Below, in pieces: positions 9,439-16,268 of a stretch of DNA of 21,353 nt. The translations under genes and the position numbers were made by a program. The first letter of the stretch is position 1, and each line of letters starts with the position of its first letter. Under the pieces are notes generated by a model. The model ran no database searches and was not told the DNA's origin. It worked only from the letters and a program-made list of their open reading frames with translations. The DNA comes from a virus: positions 1 to 21,353 of the IMG/VR virus record IMGVR_UViG_3300046009_008236; one strand, 5' to 3'.

Positions 9439-10251
9439 TTAGAACATGGGCACCGGGTCGGGTAGCGGTGCAATGCGGCGCTCCAGTGCCCAACGCCGAC
9501 GTTTTACGTCTTCCTCGTCGGCCTTACGTTGCGCATTTTCTCGCAAAATCTGTTCGCGACCTTGTTGTTCGCTTAGCTTCCTTGCAAGGTCAGGATTTTC
9601 CGCCTTTGCCTGTGCAAGCGGGTCAGCCGCCGCACCCCCAGCAGTTGCCATTGTCCCCACCATCTGTTGAATCTCCGGCAAATCCCACACATCAGGATAG
9701 CTTGCTTTCAATCCGACAAGACCAGTTTGCAATTCCTGCCCCTTCATTGTGCCTTGGAAAAGTCCAAGCTGTTGTTTTAGTGACTGCACTCTGGCCATCT
9801 GTCCGAGTGTCTTTGCATTTTGAACTTCATCAGGAAGCAGCGACGCAGCCAAGGCCTTTCCAAGGTTGGAGTCCTGCTGCCCCATTCCGACAAGCTGTGA
9901 AAAAATTCGACCAACTTCGGAGCGTCTTTCAGCTTTCACGCGTTCGGCTTCTGCTGACGCCCGCTGGTTAAACAACGCCTCCTGCTTTGCAAGGTTTGCT
10001 TTCTCGTATCGACCTTGCTGTGCCAGCGCACGGTTTCTATACGCTGCATCGGCTCCATAGTGACGATCTTGCACTGCAAGTTGCTGCTGGCGAAATTCCT
10101 GTTCCGCAGCACGTTGCTGCTGTTGCTGCTGCATCTGCATCCACTGCAACGCGCCTTGTTGTTGCAGCGCGGCGGAGTTATCTTGCCCGCCACCATTGAC
10201 GAGTTGCATCATTTGTGCGAGTTCAGCGAGTTCAGAGTTTCGATTTGGCAT
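9439..10251 (-). CDS. Gln/Ala-rich coiled-coil protein, probable internal virion protein, 270 aa
   Basis: No family is recognised with certainty. The start is ATG at 10251-10249 and the stop is TAA. Residues about 25-120 are very rich in Gln, Ala, Arg and Glu (MQMQQQQQQRAAEQEFRQQQ is typical) and look like a continuous helix or coiled coil. Residues about 120-205 are more mixed, with a likely small folded part (GLVGLKASYPDVWDLPEIQQ). Residues about 215-262 return to charged helix (ENPDLARKLSEQQGREQ), and the tail is Pro-rich. Ala/Gln-rich helical proteins just before a giant gene recall the internal core/ejection proteins of podoviruses such as T7 gp14. This is an analogy of composition and position, not of sequence. 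A scaffold or chaperone for the giant protein is an alternative. Confidence 0.85.
   Translation of the reverse strand: MPNRNSELAELAQMMQLVNGGGQDNSAALQQQGALQWMQMQQQQQQRAAEQEFRQQQLAVQDRHYGADAAYRNRALAQQGRYEKANLAKQEALFNQRASAEAERVKAERRSEVGRIFSQLVGMGQQDSNLGKALAASLLPDEVQNAKTLGQMARVQSLKQQLGLFQGTMKGQELQTGLVGLKASYPDVWDLPEIQQMVGTMATAGGAAADPLAQAKAENPDLARKLSEQQGREQILRENAQRKADEEDVKRRRWALERRIAPLPDPVPMF
10114..10131 (-). repeat. Short CAG/CAA tract, (TTGCTGCTG)x2, coding poly-Gln
   Basis: Two perfect 9-base copies encode six Gln in the 270-residue protein. It is a second in-frame Gln tract within 850 bases of the one in the next gene. Confidence 0.75.
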
Positions 10252-10287
10252 GGGAGTGTGGGTTGGGTTAGACTAAGTTACATTTAC
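10252..10287 (-). promoter_or_regulatory. Leader without Shine-Dalgarno, 36 bases
   Basis: This is the widest gap in the window. The coding strand ends TAACCCAACCCACACTCCC directly before ATG. It is A/C-rich and contains no GGAG-like site. I see no clear -10/-35 pair and no terminator hairpin. Confidence 0.5.
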
Positions 10288-10554
10288 TCACTTCAGCCAC
10301 TTTCCTTCTGGACAGTGTTGAGTGATGAGAACGGTTTTTGCTTTCAGAAAACATCCACAGCGGGAACACTTCGGACCAAGTGGACTGGCGGAGTCCAGAA
10401 AATTCGGGCAGGCTTCACAAACCGCCATCCGCGCAGCCACAACTTCGGGTGCAACCACCAGCTTCCCAGTCGCCAGCACACCCCTTGCAGCTTTTGCCGC
10501 AGCAGCAATGAAACTGGCAGCTCTCGCCGCACCGTTTGGAAGTTCGCCTTTCAT
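10288..10554 (-). CDS. Zinc-ribbon protein, 88 aa
   Basis: I choose the ATG at 10554-10552 because it overlaps the TGA of the preceding gene as TGATG, a usual coupling signal. A GTG at 10590 would add 12 residues and overlap the neighbour by 37 bases. The N-terminal half is an Ala-rich helix. The C-terminal half carries C46xxC49, then C63xxCxC68 and H80-C81 followed by PEGKW. This spacing is like a common small phage zinc-ribbon type (CxxC, CxxCGC, then a Lys and CPxxKW, as in DUF6171-like proteins, which I recall only as a pattern). The cysteines most likely bind one or two Zn ions. The partner is unknown: it may bind nucleic acid or another virion protein. Its coupling to a Cys-rich gene is notable. 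Confidence 0.8.
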   Translation of the reverse strand: MKGELPNGAARAASFIAAAAKAARGVLATGKLVVAPEVVAARMAVCEACPNFLDSASPLGPKCSRCGCFLKAKTVLITQHCPEGKWLK

Positions 10555-11111
10555 CAGCACGGGGTGCAGCCCATTGGGTTTCCGCACCACGGCGGGTTAG
10601 GATTTGAGAAGGGTGTTCCCGGGGGGTTTGCTGCCAGCCACGCCACACAAGTATCGTATGTGACAGTCAATGTTGCACCAGGTCCCGTTGGTTGCGGGAC
10701 GGACGGGGTGCGAAAGTCAAGCTGTGCATGACCGGCATATACCAGCATTCCACAATCGTCCACACACTGCACTTCAATGGAACTGTAGTTCTCCTTGCAC
10801 GCTCCTATAAAGGCAGGTGCGGTAAAAGTCTGCGAAAACCCCGGCCCGGCCACTGTCGCAGTGATGTCTTTGCCTGTCTGATAAACAGGCGTGCATCCGC
10901 TTGTCCATGGAGGAACGGCAACCGGCCCGCCATTTGACAGCCGATAGCCGCATCCCGTTCCTGTGTAACCCCCAGTGATGAAGGTGTAAATTGGAAGCGT
11001 AATCTTTGGGCCGCAAACGCAGCAGCCGGGGCAACTGACCAACAGCTTGTCTGCTTCGCAGTTCACCTGCAACTTGTCTTTGTCACAGTTTATGATTAAC
11101 TTCTCAGGCAT
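10554..11111 (-). CDS. Cysteine-rich protein with N-terminal 9-residue repeats, 185 aa
   Basis: No family is recognised. The protein has 15 Cys in 185 residues, an extreme content for a phage gene. Three imperfect 9-residue repeats open the protein (KLIINCDKD, KLQVNCEAD, KLLVSCPGC; residues 4-30). A CPGCCVCG cluster follows, and the rest is rich in Gly, Pro and Thr with Cys spaced singly, as in GTGCGY, CVDDCG and the terminal NPMGCTPC. No signal peptide or membrane segment is visible. The cysteines could form disulphides in the mature particle or bind metal. It starts three bases after the upstream gene's TAA and ends in a TGATG overlap with the zinc-ribbon gene. A tail or surface structural role is plausible from its place, but this is inference. 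Confidence 0.85.
   Translation of the reverse strand: MPEKLIINCDKDKLQVNCEADKLLVSCPGCCVCGPKITLPIYTFITGGYTGTGCGYRLSNGGPVAVPPWTSGCTPVYQTGKDITATVAGPGFSQTFTAPAFIGACKENYSSIEVQCVDDCGMLVYAGHAQLDFRTPSVPQPTGPGATLTVTYDTCVAWLAANPPGTPFSNPNPPWCGNPMGCTPC
11022..11102 (-). repeat. Three tandem 27-base units coding KLxVxC repeats
   Basis: Three consecutive 27-base units encode nine-residue repeats with consensus K-L-x-I/V-N/S-C-x-x-D/C. The DNA copies have diverged (for example AAGTTA, AAGTTG, AAGCTG), while the Lys, Leu and Cys are kept, which suggests selection on the protein. Confidence 0.65.
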
Positions 11112-11114
11112 GGC

Positions 11115-11465
11115 TTACGGACACGCGGTCGTTTCACTTGGCGTCGTCTCAATCAAGTCATCCCACTCAGGGTCGGCATTCTCCGGGAACTCCTTCAACT
11201 TCTCCTCACTCACAATCAGCGTCTTGAACTGTCCCTGCAATTGCCCGTTGTAAAGCCTCAGCCCCACCAACACGTCGACCTCCAACCCGACCTCCTTTTC
11301 CTCAAACACTGGGGATTCCACCTTCGCGGGTTCTTCAAACCCGATGTTCAAAATCCCACGAGAAAACGTTGCCGTGACCGGAGCCTGCGCCCTCACCTGC
11401 AACCGCTGCAAGATGTCCGCGGTGACGGTATCAACAATTTCCTGCCGTTCTTGTGGGGTTATCAT
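11115..11465 (-). CDS. Small virion-cluster protein, 116 aa, function unknown
   Basis: This is an unrecognised protein. It begins with ATG at 11465-11463, which overlaps the TGA of the upstream gene as ATGA. Residues 3-24 form a likely amphipathic helix (ERQEIVDTVTADILQRL). The middle and C-terminal parts are beta-like and acidic (LEVDVLVGLRLYNGQLQGQF, then PENADPEWDDLIETTPS). There is no signal peptide or metal motif; a lone Cys lies next to the C-terminus. The helix-plus-beta layout could suit a trimeric assembly or tail accessory protein, but I have no sequence support for any specific role. It ends three bases before the Cys-rich gene. Confidence 0.8.
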   Translation of the reverse strand: MITPQERQEIVDTVTADILQRLQVRAQAPVTATFSRGILNIGFEEPAKVESPVFEEKEVGLEVDVLVGLRLYNGQLQGQFKTLIVSEEKLKEFPENADPEWDDLIETTPSETTACP

Positions 11466-12403
11466 AGCGTGAAACTTTTGGTTATCCGCCGATACCCGCC
11501 TTCATACGGATGCTGGGTGTCTTCAACAATAATCGTGCCAGAAAGATTCGCGGGGGACGTTGCGGGAAACGCGTAGCTCCCGACCATGTAAGAAAATCTC
11601 GGGTGCTCGGTTCCGGTGGAATAGTAATACGTAACCGACCCATGCAGACACGGCGGGATGCTGACGGAACCGAAAGGTGACGCCCAGGAAATACCTCGGG
11701 GTTGGAAAAGGGTTGGGGCGAGGTCGGTGAATGCGTCTTTTTGCCAAGACTCCGTGACGGTCAGCACGTAACTGCCGGAAAAATCCGTAAGTTCAAAATA
11801 CGGCTGGACGGAGGAAATGGTGGGGCCGGGTGTGATGAAAGGTTCGGACTGAAACTCCGGGTGTTCACTATCAAGTTGATTATACGGATTCCGGTAAGGA
11901 AACCCGCGGTCAAGAAAGGTCTCAAGGTGAAATGAAGTCAGCACCCGTGGCAGAGTCACATGCTCTGCAACGGTATACGTCCTCGTCCACGACGACGCGC
12001 TTGTCTTCGTCCGAATTCCAATCGCATCCGTCAGCCCCGTATACTCGTAATAAAACCCACCCGCGTCAATCCCTGTTGGGATGTCTCCCCCCGTCGGCTT
12101 GGCCACAATCTCATGTTCGACAGGAAGCACCAGCCCCGTAGTTTTGTCAAACCGATAGTCAACAAAAACCTTCCCCACCGGATCGTCAATCGTCGTTGTG
12201 GAAAGCTCCCGCTCATCTGTTCGGGTCTGACGCAACTTTGACGCGACGGTGGTAATCGACATTGCCGCAGGTTCCACATCTGTCGGCACCTGTGTCACCG
12301 TAGTCTTGGCGTTCAACAGTGCGCGGAATCTGTCCGGGATGAGCTGTTCATCCCCACGGTTCCACTGCAACAGTGAATACCCCTGTTTTTTCTTCAAGGC
12401 CAT
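11462..12403 (-). CDS. Probable tail/connector structural protein, 313 aa
   Basis: The family is not recognised. The start ATG (12403-12401) shares one base with the TAA of the adaptor-like gene (TAATG). The protein has a short basic N-terminus (ALKKKQGYSLLQW) and then a long run rich in Thr, Ser, Tyr, Phe and Pro that looks all-beta. An example is the aromatic stretch near residues 225-290 with SYVLTVTESWQKD and GSVTYYYSTGTEHPRF. No transmembrane segment, catalytic motif or repeat stands out. Directly after a head-tail adaptor one expects a tail or neck component, so I infer a structural protein of the tail or its receptor-facing part. A small tail-spike-like or nozzle component is possible but unsupported. 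Confidence 0.8.
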   Translation of the reverse strand: MALKKKQGYSLLQWNRGDEQLIPDRFRALLNAKTTVTQVPTDVEPAAMSITTVASKLRQTRTDERELSTTTIDDPVGKVFVDYRFDKTTGLVLPVEHEIVAKPTGGDIPTGIDAGGFYYEYTGLTDAIGIRTKTSASSWTRTYTVAEHVTLPRVLTSFHLETFLDRGFPYRNPYNQLDSEHPEFQSEPFITPGPTISSVQPYFELTDFSGSYVLTVTESWQKDAFTDLAPTLFQPRGISWASPFGSVSIPPCLHGSVTYYYSTGTEHPRFSYMVGSYAFPATSPANLSGTIIVEDTQHPYEGGYRRITKSFTL

Positions 12404-13455
12404 TACCTGCTGTGCCTCCGGTTGTTTTCATACCGTGCGCTGTCCCAGTCCTTGAACGCGGCCAGCCCGTCGTCACGGAGTTTTTCCGGCGGTGGGAGGT
12501 TGCCTTCTTGACGGAAAACGAAATGCTTGAACAGGTGGTTTAAGTGGACAATCGCACCCCATTGTAAATACTGCGCGGCGTATTCAGTCCAGATGTCGCT
12601 CGTGCTGTCGACATCCGCGGCAGCAACGGTTGCGGTGCCGGTGAAAGTTCCTGAAGCGGCGGTCGCTGCACCAGAAGGACGAGCCAACAAACCGGAAGTG
12701 AAAACATGAGTGTTGCTGGCGGTGGTATTTCCAATGTCAGATGCGAGAGAAAGCACAAACCCCGCGGCGTTGCTCTTGTGCCAGATTGCATACGTTGCTG
12801 CCGCTGCTCCGCCGCCACCGATTGCGGAACTCAACCACAGTGGGCGACTCCCATCCGCGGTCGTTTTGGTGTAGTAACCGTATTGGTAATATGTCGTGTT
12901 CACCCCGGTCACTCCCGTTCCGCCCGTGACCGTCAACGTGCTGCTGCTTGCGGTCCAGTCAGGAGAGAAGACGTAAACTTCAAGGCCCAGTGTCGCGGCA
13001 GCAACCGTCGACTCCTTCGGGAACCGATACAACACATCATTCGCCAGCAAATACCTTCTTGCCGTGTCCACCGCGCGGAGGTCGCCCTCAACAGCGTAGG
13101 TCGATAGCGTAAACCTTTCCTCTTTCCGTTGCCGTTCAATCCCCTCCGCAACCGTTGTCCATTCCACCGGACGGAAATTTGCCGCCGTATCAAAGGTGCC
13201 AATGTCCAGCACCGTTTTGATAATCGCAGCGGTGGACGTGCCGTAGAGAACTGCGTTCCCAAGACTCCCACCTGTGACAGGGTCCACAGAAACCGTTACC
13301 AGTTTCCGCTGAAATTCAAAATCGCATTCGAGTTCAGCTTTACGCCGGACTTGATTAAGTGCAAGCAACGCAAGGTCTTGGCCGTTGACGGTGAGGTCAG
13401 CGACCGCTACCTCGAAGTAGCTTGCGATTGCGGTTTTGAGATCTAGGATAGTCAC
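12403..13455 (-). CDS. Probable head-tail adaptor with an inserted beta module, 350 aa
   Basis: The start must be the GTG at 13455-13453. An in-frame TAA lies 30 bases upstream, and the protein contains no internal Met at all. Residues 1-50 (DLKTAIASYF, then ALLALNQVRRKAELECDFEF) and 286-345 (DIWTEYAAQYLQWGAIVHLN, then LRDDGLAAFKDWDSARYENN) look like the helical bundle of podovirus head-tail adaptors. Between them, residues about 172-283 are rich in Gly, Ala, Thr and Ser and hold a module of the form Y-x-x-G-Y, DGSRPLW, then AIWH and GFVLS. That module looks like a separate beta domain placed into the adaptor. The adaptor call rests on fold-like pattern and on position after the capsid genes. 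It has no Shine-Dalgarno and it overlaps the next gene by one base. Confidence 0.8.
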   Translation of the reverse strand: MTILDLKTAIASYFEVAVADLTVNGQDLALLALNQVRRKAELECDFEFQRKLVTVSVDPVTGGSLGNAVLYGTSTAAIIKTVLDIGTFDTAANFRPVEWTTVAEGIERQRKEERFTLSTYAVEGDLRAVDTARRYLLANDVLYRFPKESTVAAATLGLEVYVFSPDWTASSSTLTVTGGTGVTGVNTTYYQYGYYTKTTADGSRPLWLSSAIGGGGAAAATYAIWHKSNAAGFVLSLASDIGNTTASNTHVFTSGLLARPSGAATAASGTFTGTATVAAADVDSTSDIWTEYAAQYLQWGAIVHLNHLFKHFVFRQEGNLPPPEKLRDDGLAAFKDWDSARYENNRRHSR

Positions 13456-13485
13456 AGATGGGAGATGTTGGAGACGCTGACTCGG

Positions 13486-13698
13486 TTAGTAGTCTGCGCC
13501 GTGATTGCCAAACGGACCTTCGCTCTTTGCGGAGCGACCGCCGCGCTTGAACGGCTCGAATGCACCTTCCTTACCGGGGATGCAATCCGGGTCGTCTTTC
13601 GCCATTCCCACCTGAAGAAGCGGAGCGTCCTCAAGTTTCGTTGACGGGGTTTTCGGCGTCCACTTAGAGACGCTGCCTGTGGGTCGGATGTTAGCCAT
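13486..13698 (-). CDS. Small basic protein, 70 aa, function unknown
   Basis: This is a short, unrecognised protein. It starts at ATG 13698-13696 behind a clean A/C-rich leader and ends at TAA, with gaps of 25 and 30 bases to its neighbours. It is rich in Lys, Pro, Gly and Ser (WTPKTPSTKLEDAPLLQVGM, then FKRGGRSAKSEGPFGNHGAD) and appears mostly unstructured. There is no Cys pair, signal or membrane segment. Its place between a capsid-associated gene and the adaptor-like gene suggests a minor head or neck component. Support that it is real comes from the snug fit of the gene, its own leader of the kind seen before other genes here, and the absence of a better frame. Confidence 0.7.
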   Translation of the reverse strand: MANIRPTGSVSKWTPKTPSTKLEDAPLLQVGMAKDDPDCIPGKEGAFEPFKRGGRSAKSEGPFGNHGADY

Positions 13699-13723
13699 GT
13701 TGTTTGTTTTTCTTGGTTGTGGG
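13699..13723 (-). promoter_or_regulatory. A/C-rich leader without Shine-Dalgarno
   Basis: The coding strand reads ACAACCAAGAAAAACAAACA and then ACATG. It is a near-pure A/C run that resembles the leader of the capsid gene and contains no GGAG-like site. Confidence 0.55.
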
Positions 13724-14029
13724 CTACAGTTTCGGTGTGCCCGTGACCGTCAGATACAGTTCCGCAGCCGAAGGCCCGGTTCCAATCTGAATGAGGTTGT
13801 TGACTGGGTCCACGGCGGCCGTTGCCACCGCAGACGTTGTTGCATTCCACACGCTCGACACTTCGAGGATTTTTCCAAACAGCATCACAGCAGCAGTCGC
13901 GGTGTCACCGGCACTAGCCGATGAAATCTTGAACTGCTTCTTGACGACGTCAGAGTTTCGCTCCGAGTATCGAGTTGCGGATTTGTCTGTTGGGTATTCG
14001 GAGAATACCGTTGCAGCGAGGGCAGCCAT
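13724..14029 (-). CDS. Capsid-associated small protein (possible decoration protein), 101 aa
   Basis: I take the ATG at 14029-14027, two bases after the TAG of the capsid gene. Longer readings in this frame would lie inside the capsid gene. The protein is rich in Ala, Thr, Val and Ser, with a short basic stretch (ERNSDVVKKQFKISSASAGD) and then beta-like segments to the end (AAELYLTVTGTPKL). No family is recognised with certainty. A small beta-rich gene right after the major capsid gene often encodes a decoration or cement protein, which is my inference here. GGAGG occurs in the end of the capsid gene at 14045-14049 but sits about 15 bases from the start, farther than is usual for ribosome binding. 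Confidence 0.8.
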   Translation of the reverse strand: MAALAATVFSEYPTDKSATRYSERNSDVVKKQFKISSASAGDTATAAVMLFGKILEVSSVWNATTSAVATAAVDPVNNLIQIGTGPSAAELYLTVTGTPKL

Positions 14030-14031
14030 GA

Positions 14032-15447
14032 CTAGAGCGTGATGCCTCCAAGGTTTTCCACCCACATGTGCGCTTCGGGGAATCCGACTTCGATTCCGCC
14101 TGCCGTCAGATACTGATCCTTCCGATACAGCACGCCCTTCGGCTGAACCGAGGTCATGACCTGCGTATCGTGGTTGCACAGCGGACGCCAGACGAGCCAG
14201 CCGAGGTCGAGGTAGAGCGCGCAGGAGCGATAAACCGGTGCCTGGAACAGCGGGTGAACTTTGTAGTAAACCGTGCCGGAGTTGCTCTGGTGCTTGAGAA
14301 GCTGGAAGTCCCAGCCAACGTTCTGCGTTTCCCGCAGCGACGTCCACTGAACCTGCTTTTCAAACGACTCAGCCACCTTTGTGAGGTAGTCCGGTCCGCA
14401 CAGCACCAGCTTGTCCCGTGACGTGCTGTTAACCTTCTCGAACGGGCGAGCAGTCAGCTTGTTAAACTGCGCACGAGTGATCGTGGCGGAATCAAGCTGG
14501 ATGATACGCTTGTCGGGGTAGTCTTCCCACGCAGAGCGGGTGACGGTCGTGAGGTTATCGGTGCCGCCAGCGTGGGTGTAACCGATGTCGCCCGCACTTC
14601 CGAGTTCCCACTGCTTGAGATACCACATGATGCCGCCCGAGGTGTAGCGGAGCATGTTGTCTCCGGTTTCGGCGTCAGCTTCCGTCGTGATAGGCCCGCG
14701 GATACCGAAGATGGTAGTCCGTTCCAGACCTTCAAGATGATGCATACCGTTCAGCTTGAGACGCTTCTGGTAGTCGCCGCTCTTGTTATACAACGTCGGG
14801 GCTTGCAACGCATACGACGTGAGCGCAAAGCCGTTAAGATGCAGCTGCACGTAGTTCTTGACTTCGAGCGGGATGGTCGTGCGACCCTTACGGCTGCGGG
14901 AGCCTTCGAGGTAAGCCGAGCCTGCAAGAAACACAACCTTCCCGGCATTGCTACCAGCGGTGTTGAGCACCGTCGCAGTCACACCGTTCGGCACATTCTG
15001 CGGAACGAAGTCAATCCAATACGCCCCGGCTGTGCCGCCAACCGACAGCACGCGCCCGATAAGGGTGTCGCTACCGGAGGTCAGTGCAACCTGAGGAATT
15101 TGAATCATGTCATCGGTCTGGAAGTCCGCGACGGAGTCAACATAAACCCGAAGGTTCGTGCCAAGACTGATTGTCGTGGGACCGCCCGACGTGGTCGTGC
15201 CGCCAGCGAGGTAGAACGTGACGCCAGAGGTCGGCTGACCCGACGTAAGCGTTGCGGTTTTGATGCTGGTGTAACGCTCTTCCGGCCACCCGAATTCGGG
15301 GACAGGAGTGTCGTTGCCGGGTTCCATCAGCGACAGAAGCGCTGTGAGTGGTGCTGCGCCTTCCGGAAAGTCATAAGAGACCGCCGAACGGATGTTTCGA
15401 CGCCAGTAGGCCTTTTGGCCAGCGGCGGAGGTGATACCAAGTGCCAT
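14032..15447 (-). CDS. Major capsid protein, SU10/DUF5309-like, 471 aa
   Basis: This is the main shell protein, probably of HK97 fold. The start ATG (15447-15445) follows an A-rich leader. The N-terminal part has a typical arm and opening motif (APLTALLSLMEPGNDTPVPE, then FGWPEERY, residues 31-59). Residues about 60-175 form a Thr/Gly/Val-rich beta region, perhaps an extended loop or inserted domain. Residues 175-430 carry the helical and beta core. The C-terminus reads DQYLTAGGIEVGFPEAHMWV followed by EN, the Y-x-T-x-x-G-x-E-V ending that I associate with the DUF5309 (phage SU10) capsid family. Position supports it: the gene follows a scaffold-like gene and precedes the adaptor-like gene. 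Family membership is recalled by pattern; capsid identity is well supported by context. It ends with TAG. Confidence 0.85.
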   Translation of the reverse strand: MALGITSAAGQKAYWRRNIRSAVSYDFPEGAAPLTALLSLMEPGNDTPVPEFGWPEERYTSIKTATLTSGQPTSGVTFYLAGGTTTSGGPTTISLGTNLRVYVDSVADFQTDDMIQIPQVALTSGSDTLIGRVLSVGGTAGAYWIDFVPQNVPNGVTATVLNTAGSNAGKVVFLAGSAYLEGSRSRKGRTTIPLEVKNYVQLHLNGFALTSYALQAPTLYNKSGDYQKRLKLNGMHHLEGLERTTIFGIRGPITTEADAETGDNMLRYTSGGIMWYLKQWELGSAGDIGYTHAGGTDNLTTVTRSAWEDYPDKRIIQLDSATITRAQFNKLTARPFEKVNSTSRDKLVLCGPDYLTKVAESFEKQVQWTSLRETQNVGWDFQLLKHQSNSGTVYYKVHPLFQAPVYRSCALYLDLGWLVWRPLCNHDTQVMTSVQPKGVLYRKDQYLTAGGIEVGFPEAHMWVENLGGITL

Positions 15448-15476
15448 TGTGTTTTGTGTTTTCTTGCAACTCTCAG
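15448..15476 (-). promoter_or_regulatory. A-rich leader of the capsid gene, without Shine-Dalgarno
   Basis: The coding strand ends GCAAGAAAACACAAAACACA before ATG. The run is rich in A and C, and a strong gene such as this one would normally show GGAG if the host used it. No hairpin is visible. Confidence 0.55.
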
Positions 15477-16268
15477 CTAGCGCAGAGACTCGAACAGGTT
15501 AATGCCAGGTGGCCCCTTACGGGGTGCCGGCGTTGCCTGTCCTCCGCCTCCGCCCGAACCGCTCGACACAGTCGGCAGCTCATTCGGGTTAGCGGTTGTC
15601 TTTGCACTCGCTTTGAGTTTGAATGTAGGAGCGGTTGTTTGGATGAGGCGTTCGGCTCCCTTGGCGACCGCCTCAAATGCGGACTGTTCATCCGCAAATT
15701 TTTGTGTGGAAAAAAGCTGCTGCGCAACCGCACCAATCATTGGGCGTAGTGCGGGGTTAGCAAGCTCTGGAAAGCGAGAGTTAAAGCGTGCTTCACGCTG
15801 TTCGGCTTGAAACTGCTCGAAGGCCGCAAGACGCGGGGCAAAGGTTTGCTCGACGCGGGAGACTTCGCCGTAGGTGTGAACCTGCGCGCGTGCCTCGGCA
15901 TGGTCAGCGGCACGGTCAAAAAGTTCCTGCAACGCCTGTTTCTTCGTCGCGAGGTTGTCGAACTTCTCGACGAAAGCGTCGTCGACCTCAAACTTTTTCA
16001 GCAACTTGTTGATTTCCGTCTGCGTCATTGGGGGCTTTGCAGCGACGGGGGCAACAGGCTGTGGCATCGCGGCACGAACGGCGGCAGCAATGTCGTCCGC
16101 GGTCATGGACAGCGTGGGGGTAGCAGGAGGGGTGACGGGTTCGACGGGATCGACGGGAGCGTCGGGTTCTTGTCCGAGTGTATCGGATTCCGGCTCCATC
16201 ATGTCAAGGCTGCCGTTATTGTCGTCGAATTCCGCGAAGAACGTGCGGAGGTATTTACTCGTTTTCAT
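15477..16268 (-). CDS. Scaffold-like head assembly protein, 263 aa
   Basis: This is probably the internal scaffold that guides procapsid formation and is then lost. The order portal, small gene, this gene, capsid is the classical site of a scaffold. The N-terminal 60 residues are acidic and Pro-rich (EPESDTLGQEPDAPVDPVEP), and a helical part follows from about 60 to 215. That part has many Ala, Glu, Gln and Phe (ALQELFDRAADHAEARAQVH, FEQFQAEQREARFNSRFPEL). The tail is low-complexity (SSGSGGGGGQ) and ends GPPGINLFESLR, a small motif that could contact the capsid. No serine-protease motif is visible, so a protease-scaffold fusion is unlikely. The start ATG overlaps the upstream gene by 14 bases. 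Assignment is by composition and position. Confidence 0.8.
   Translation of the reverse strand: MKTSKYLRTFFAEFDDNNGSLDMMEPESDTLGQEPDAPVDPVEPVTPPATPTLSMTADDIAAAVRAAMPQPVAPVAAKPPMTQTEINKLLKKFEVDDAFVEKFDNLATKKQALQELFDRAADHAEARAQVHTYGEVSRVEQTFAPRLAAFEQFQAEQREARFNSRFPELANPALRPMIGAVAQQLFSTQKFADEQSAFEAVAKGAERLIQTTAPTFKLKASAKTTANPNELPTVSSGSGGGGGQATPAPRKGPPGINLFESLR

Noticed and set aside
10288-10590. GTG start giving 100 residues for the zinc-ribbon gene
   Set aside because: The ATG at 10554 makes a TGATG junction like others in the window and avoids a 37-base overlap. The longer form cannot be fully excluded.
13724-14347. Longer reading of the gene after the capsid gene (207 codons)
   Set aside because: The first 106 codons would overlap the capsid gene in another frame. 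The ATG at 14029, two bases after the capsid stop, fits the spacing of the cluster.
8487-15479. Recoding of TAG as a sense codon
   Set aside because: TAG ends at least four genes (scaffold-like, capsid, 101-residue and 306-residue) at exactly the expected boundaries, and no credible gene is interrupted by an in-frame TAG.
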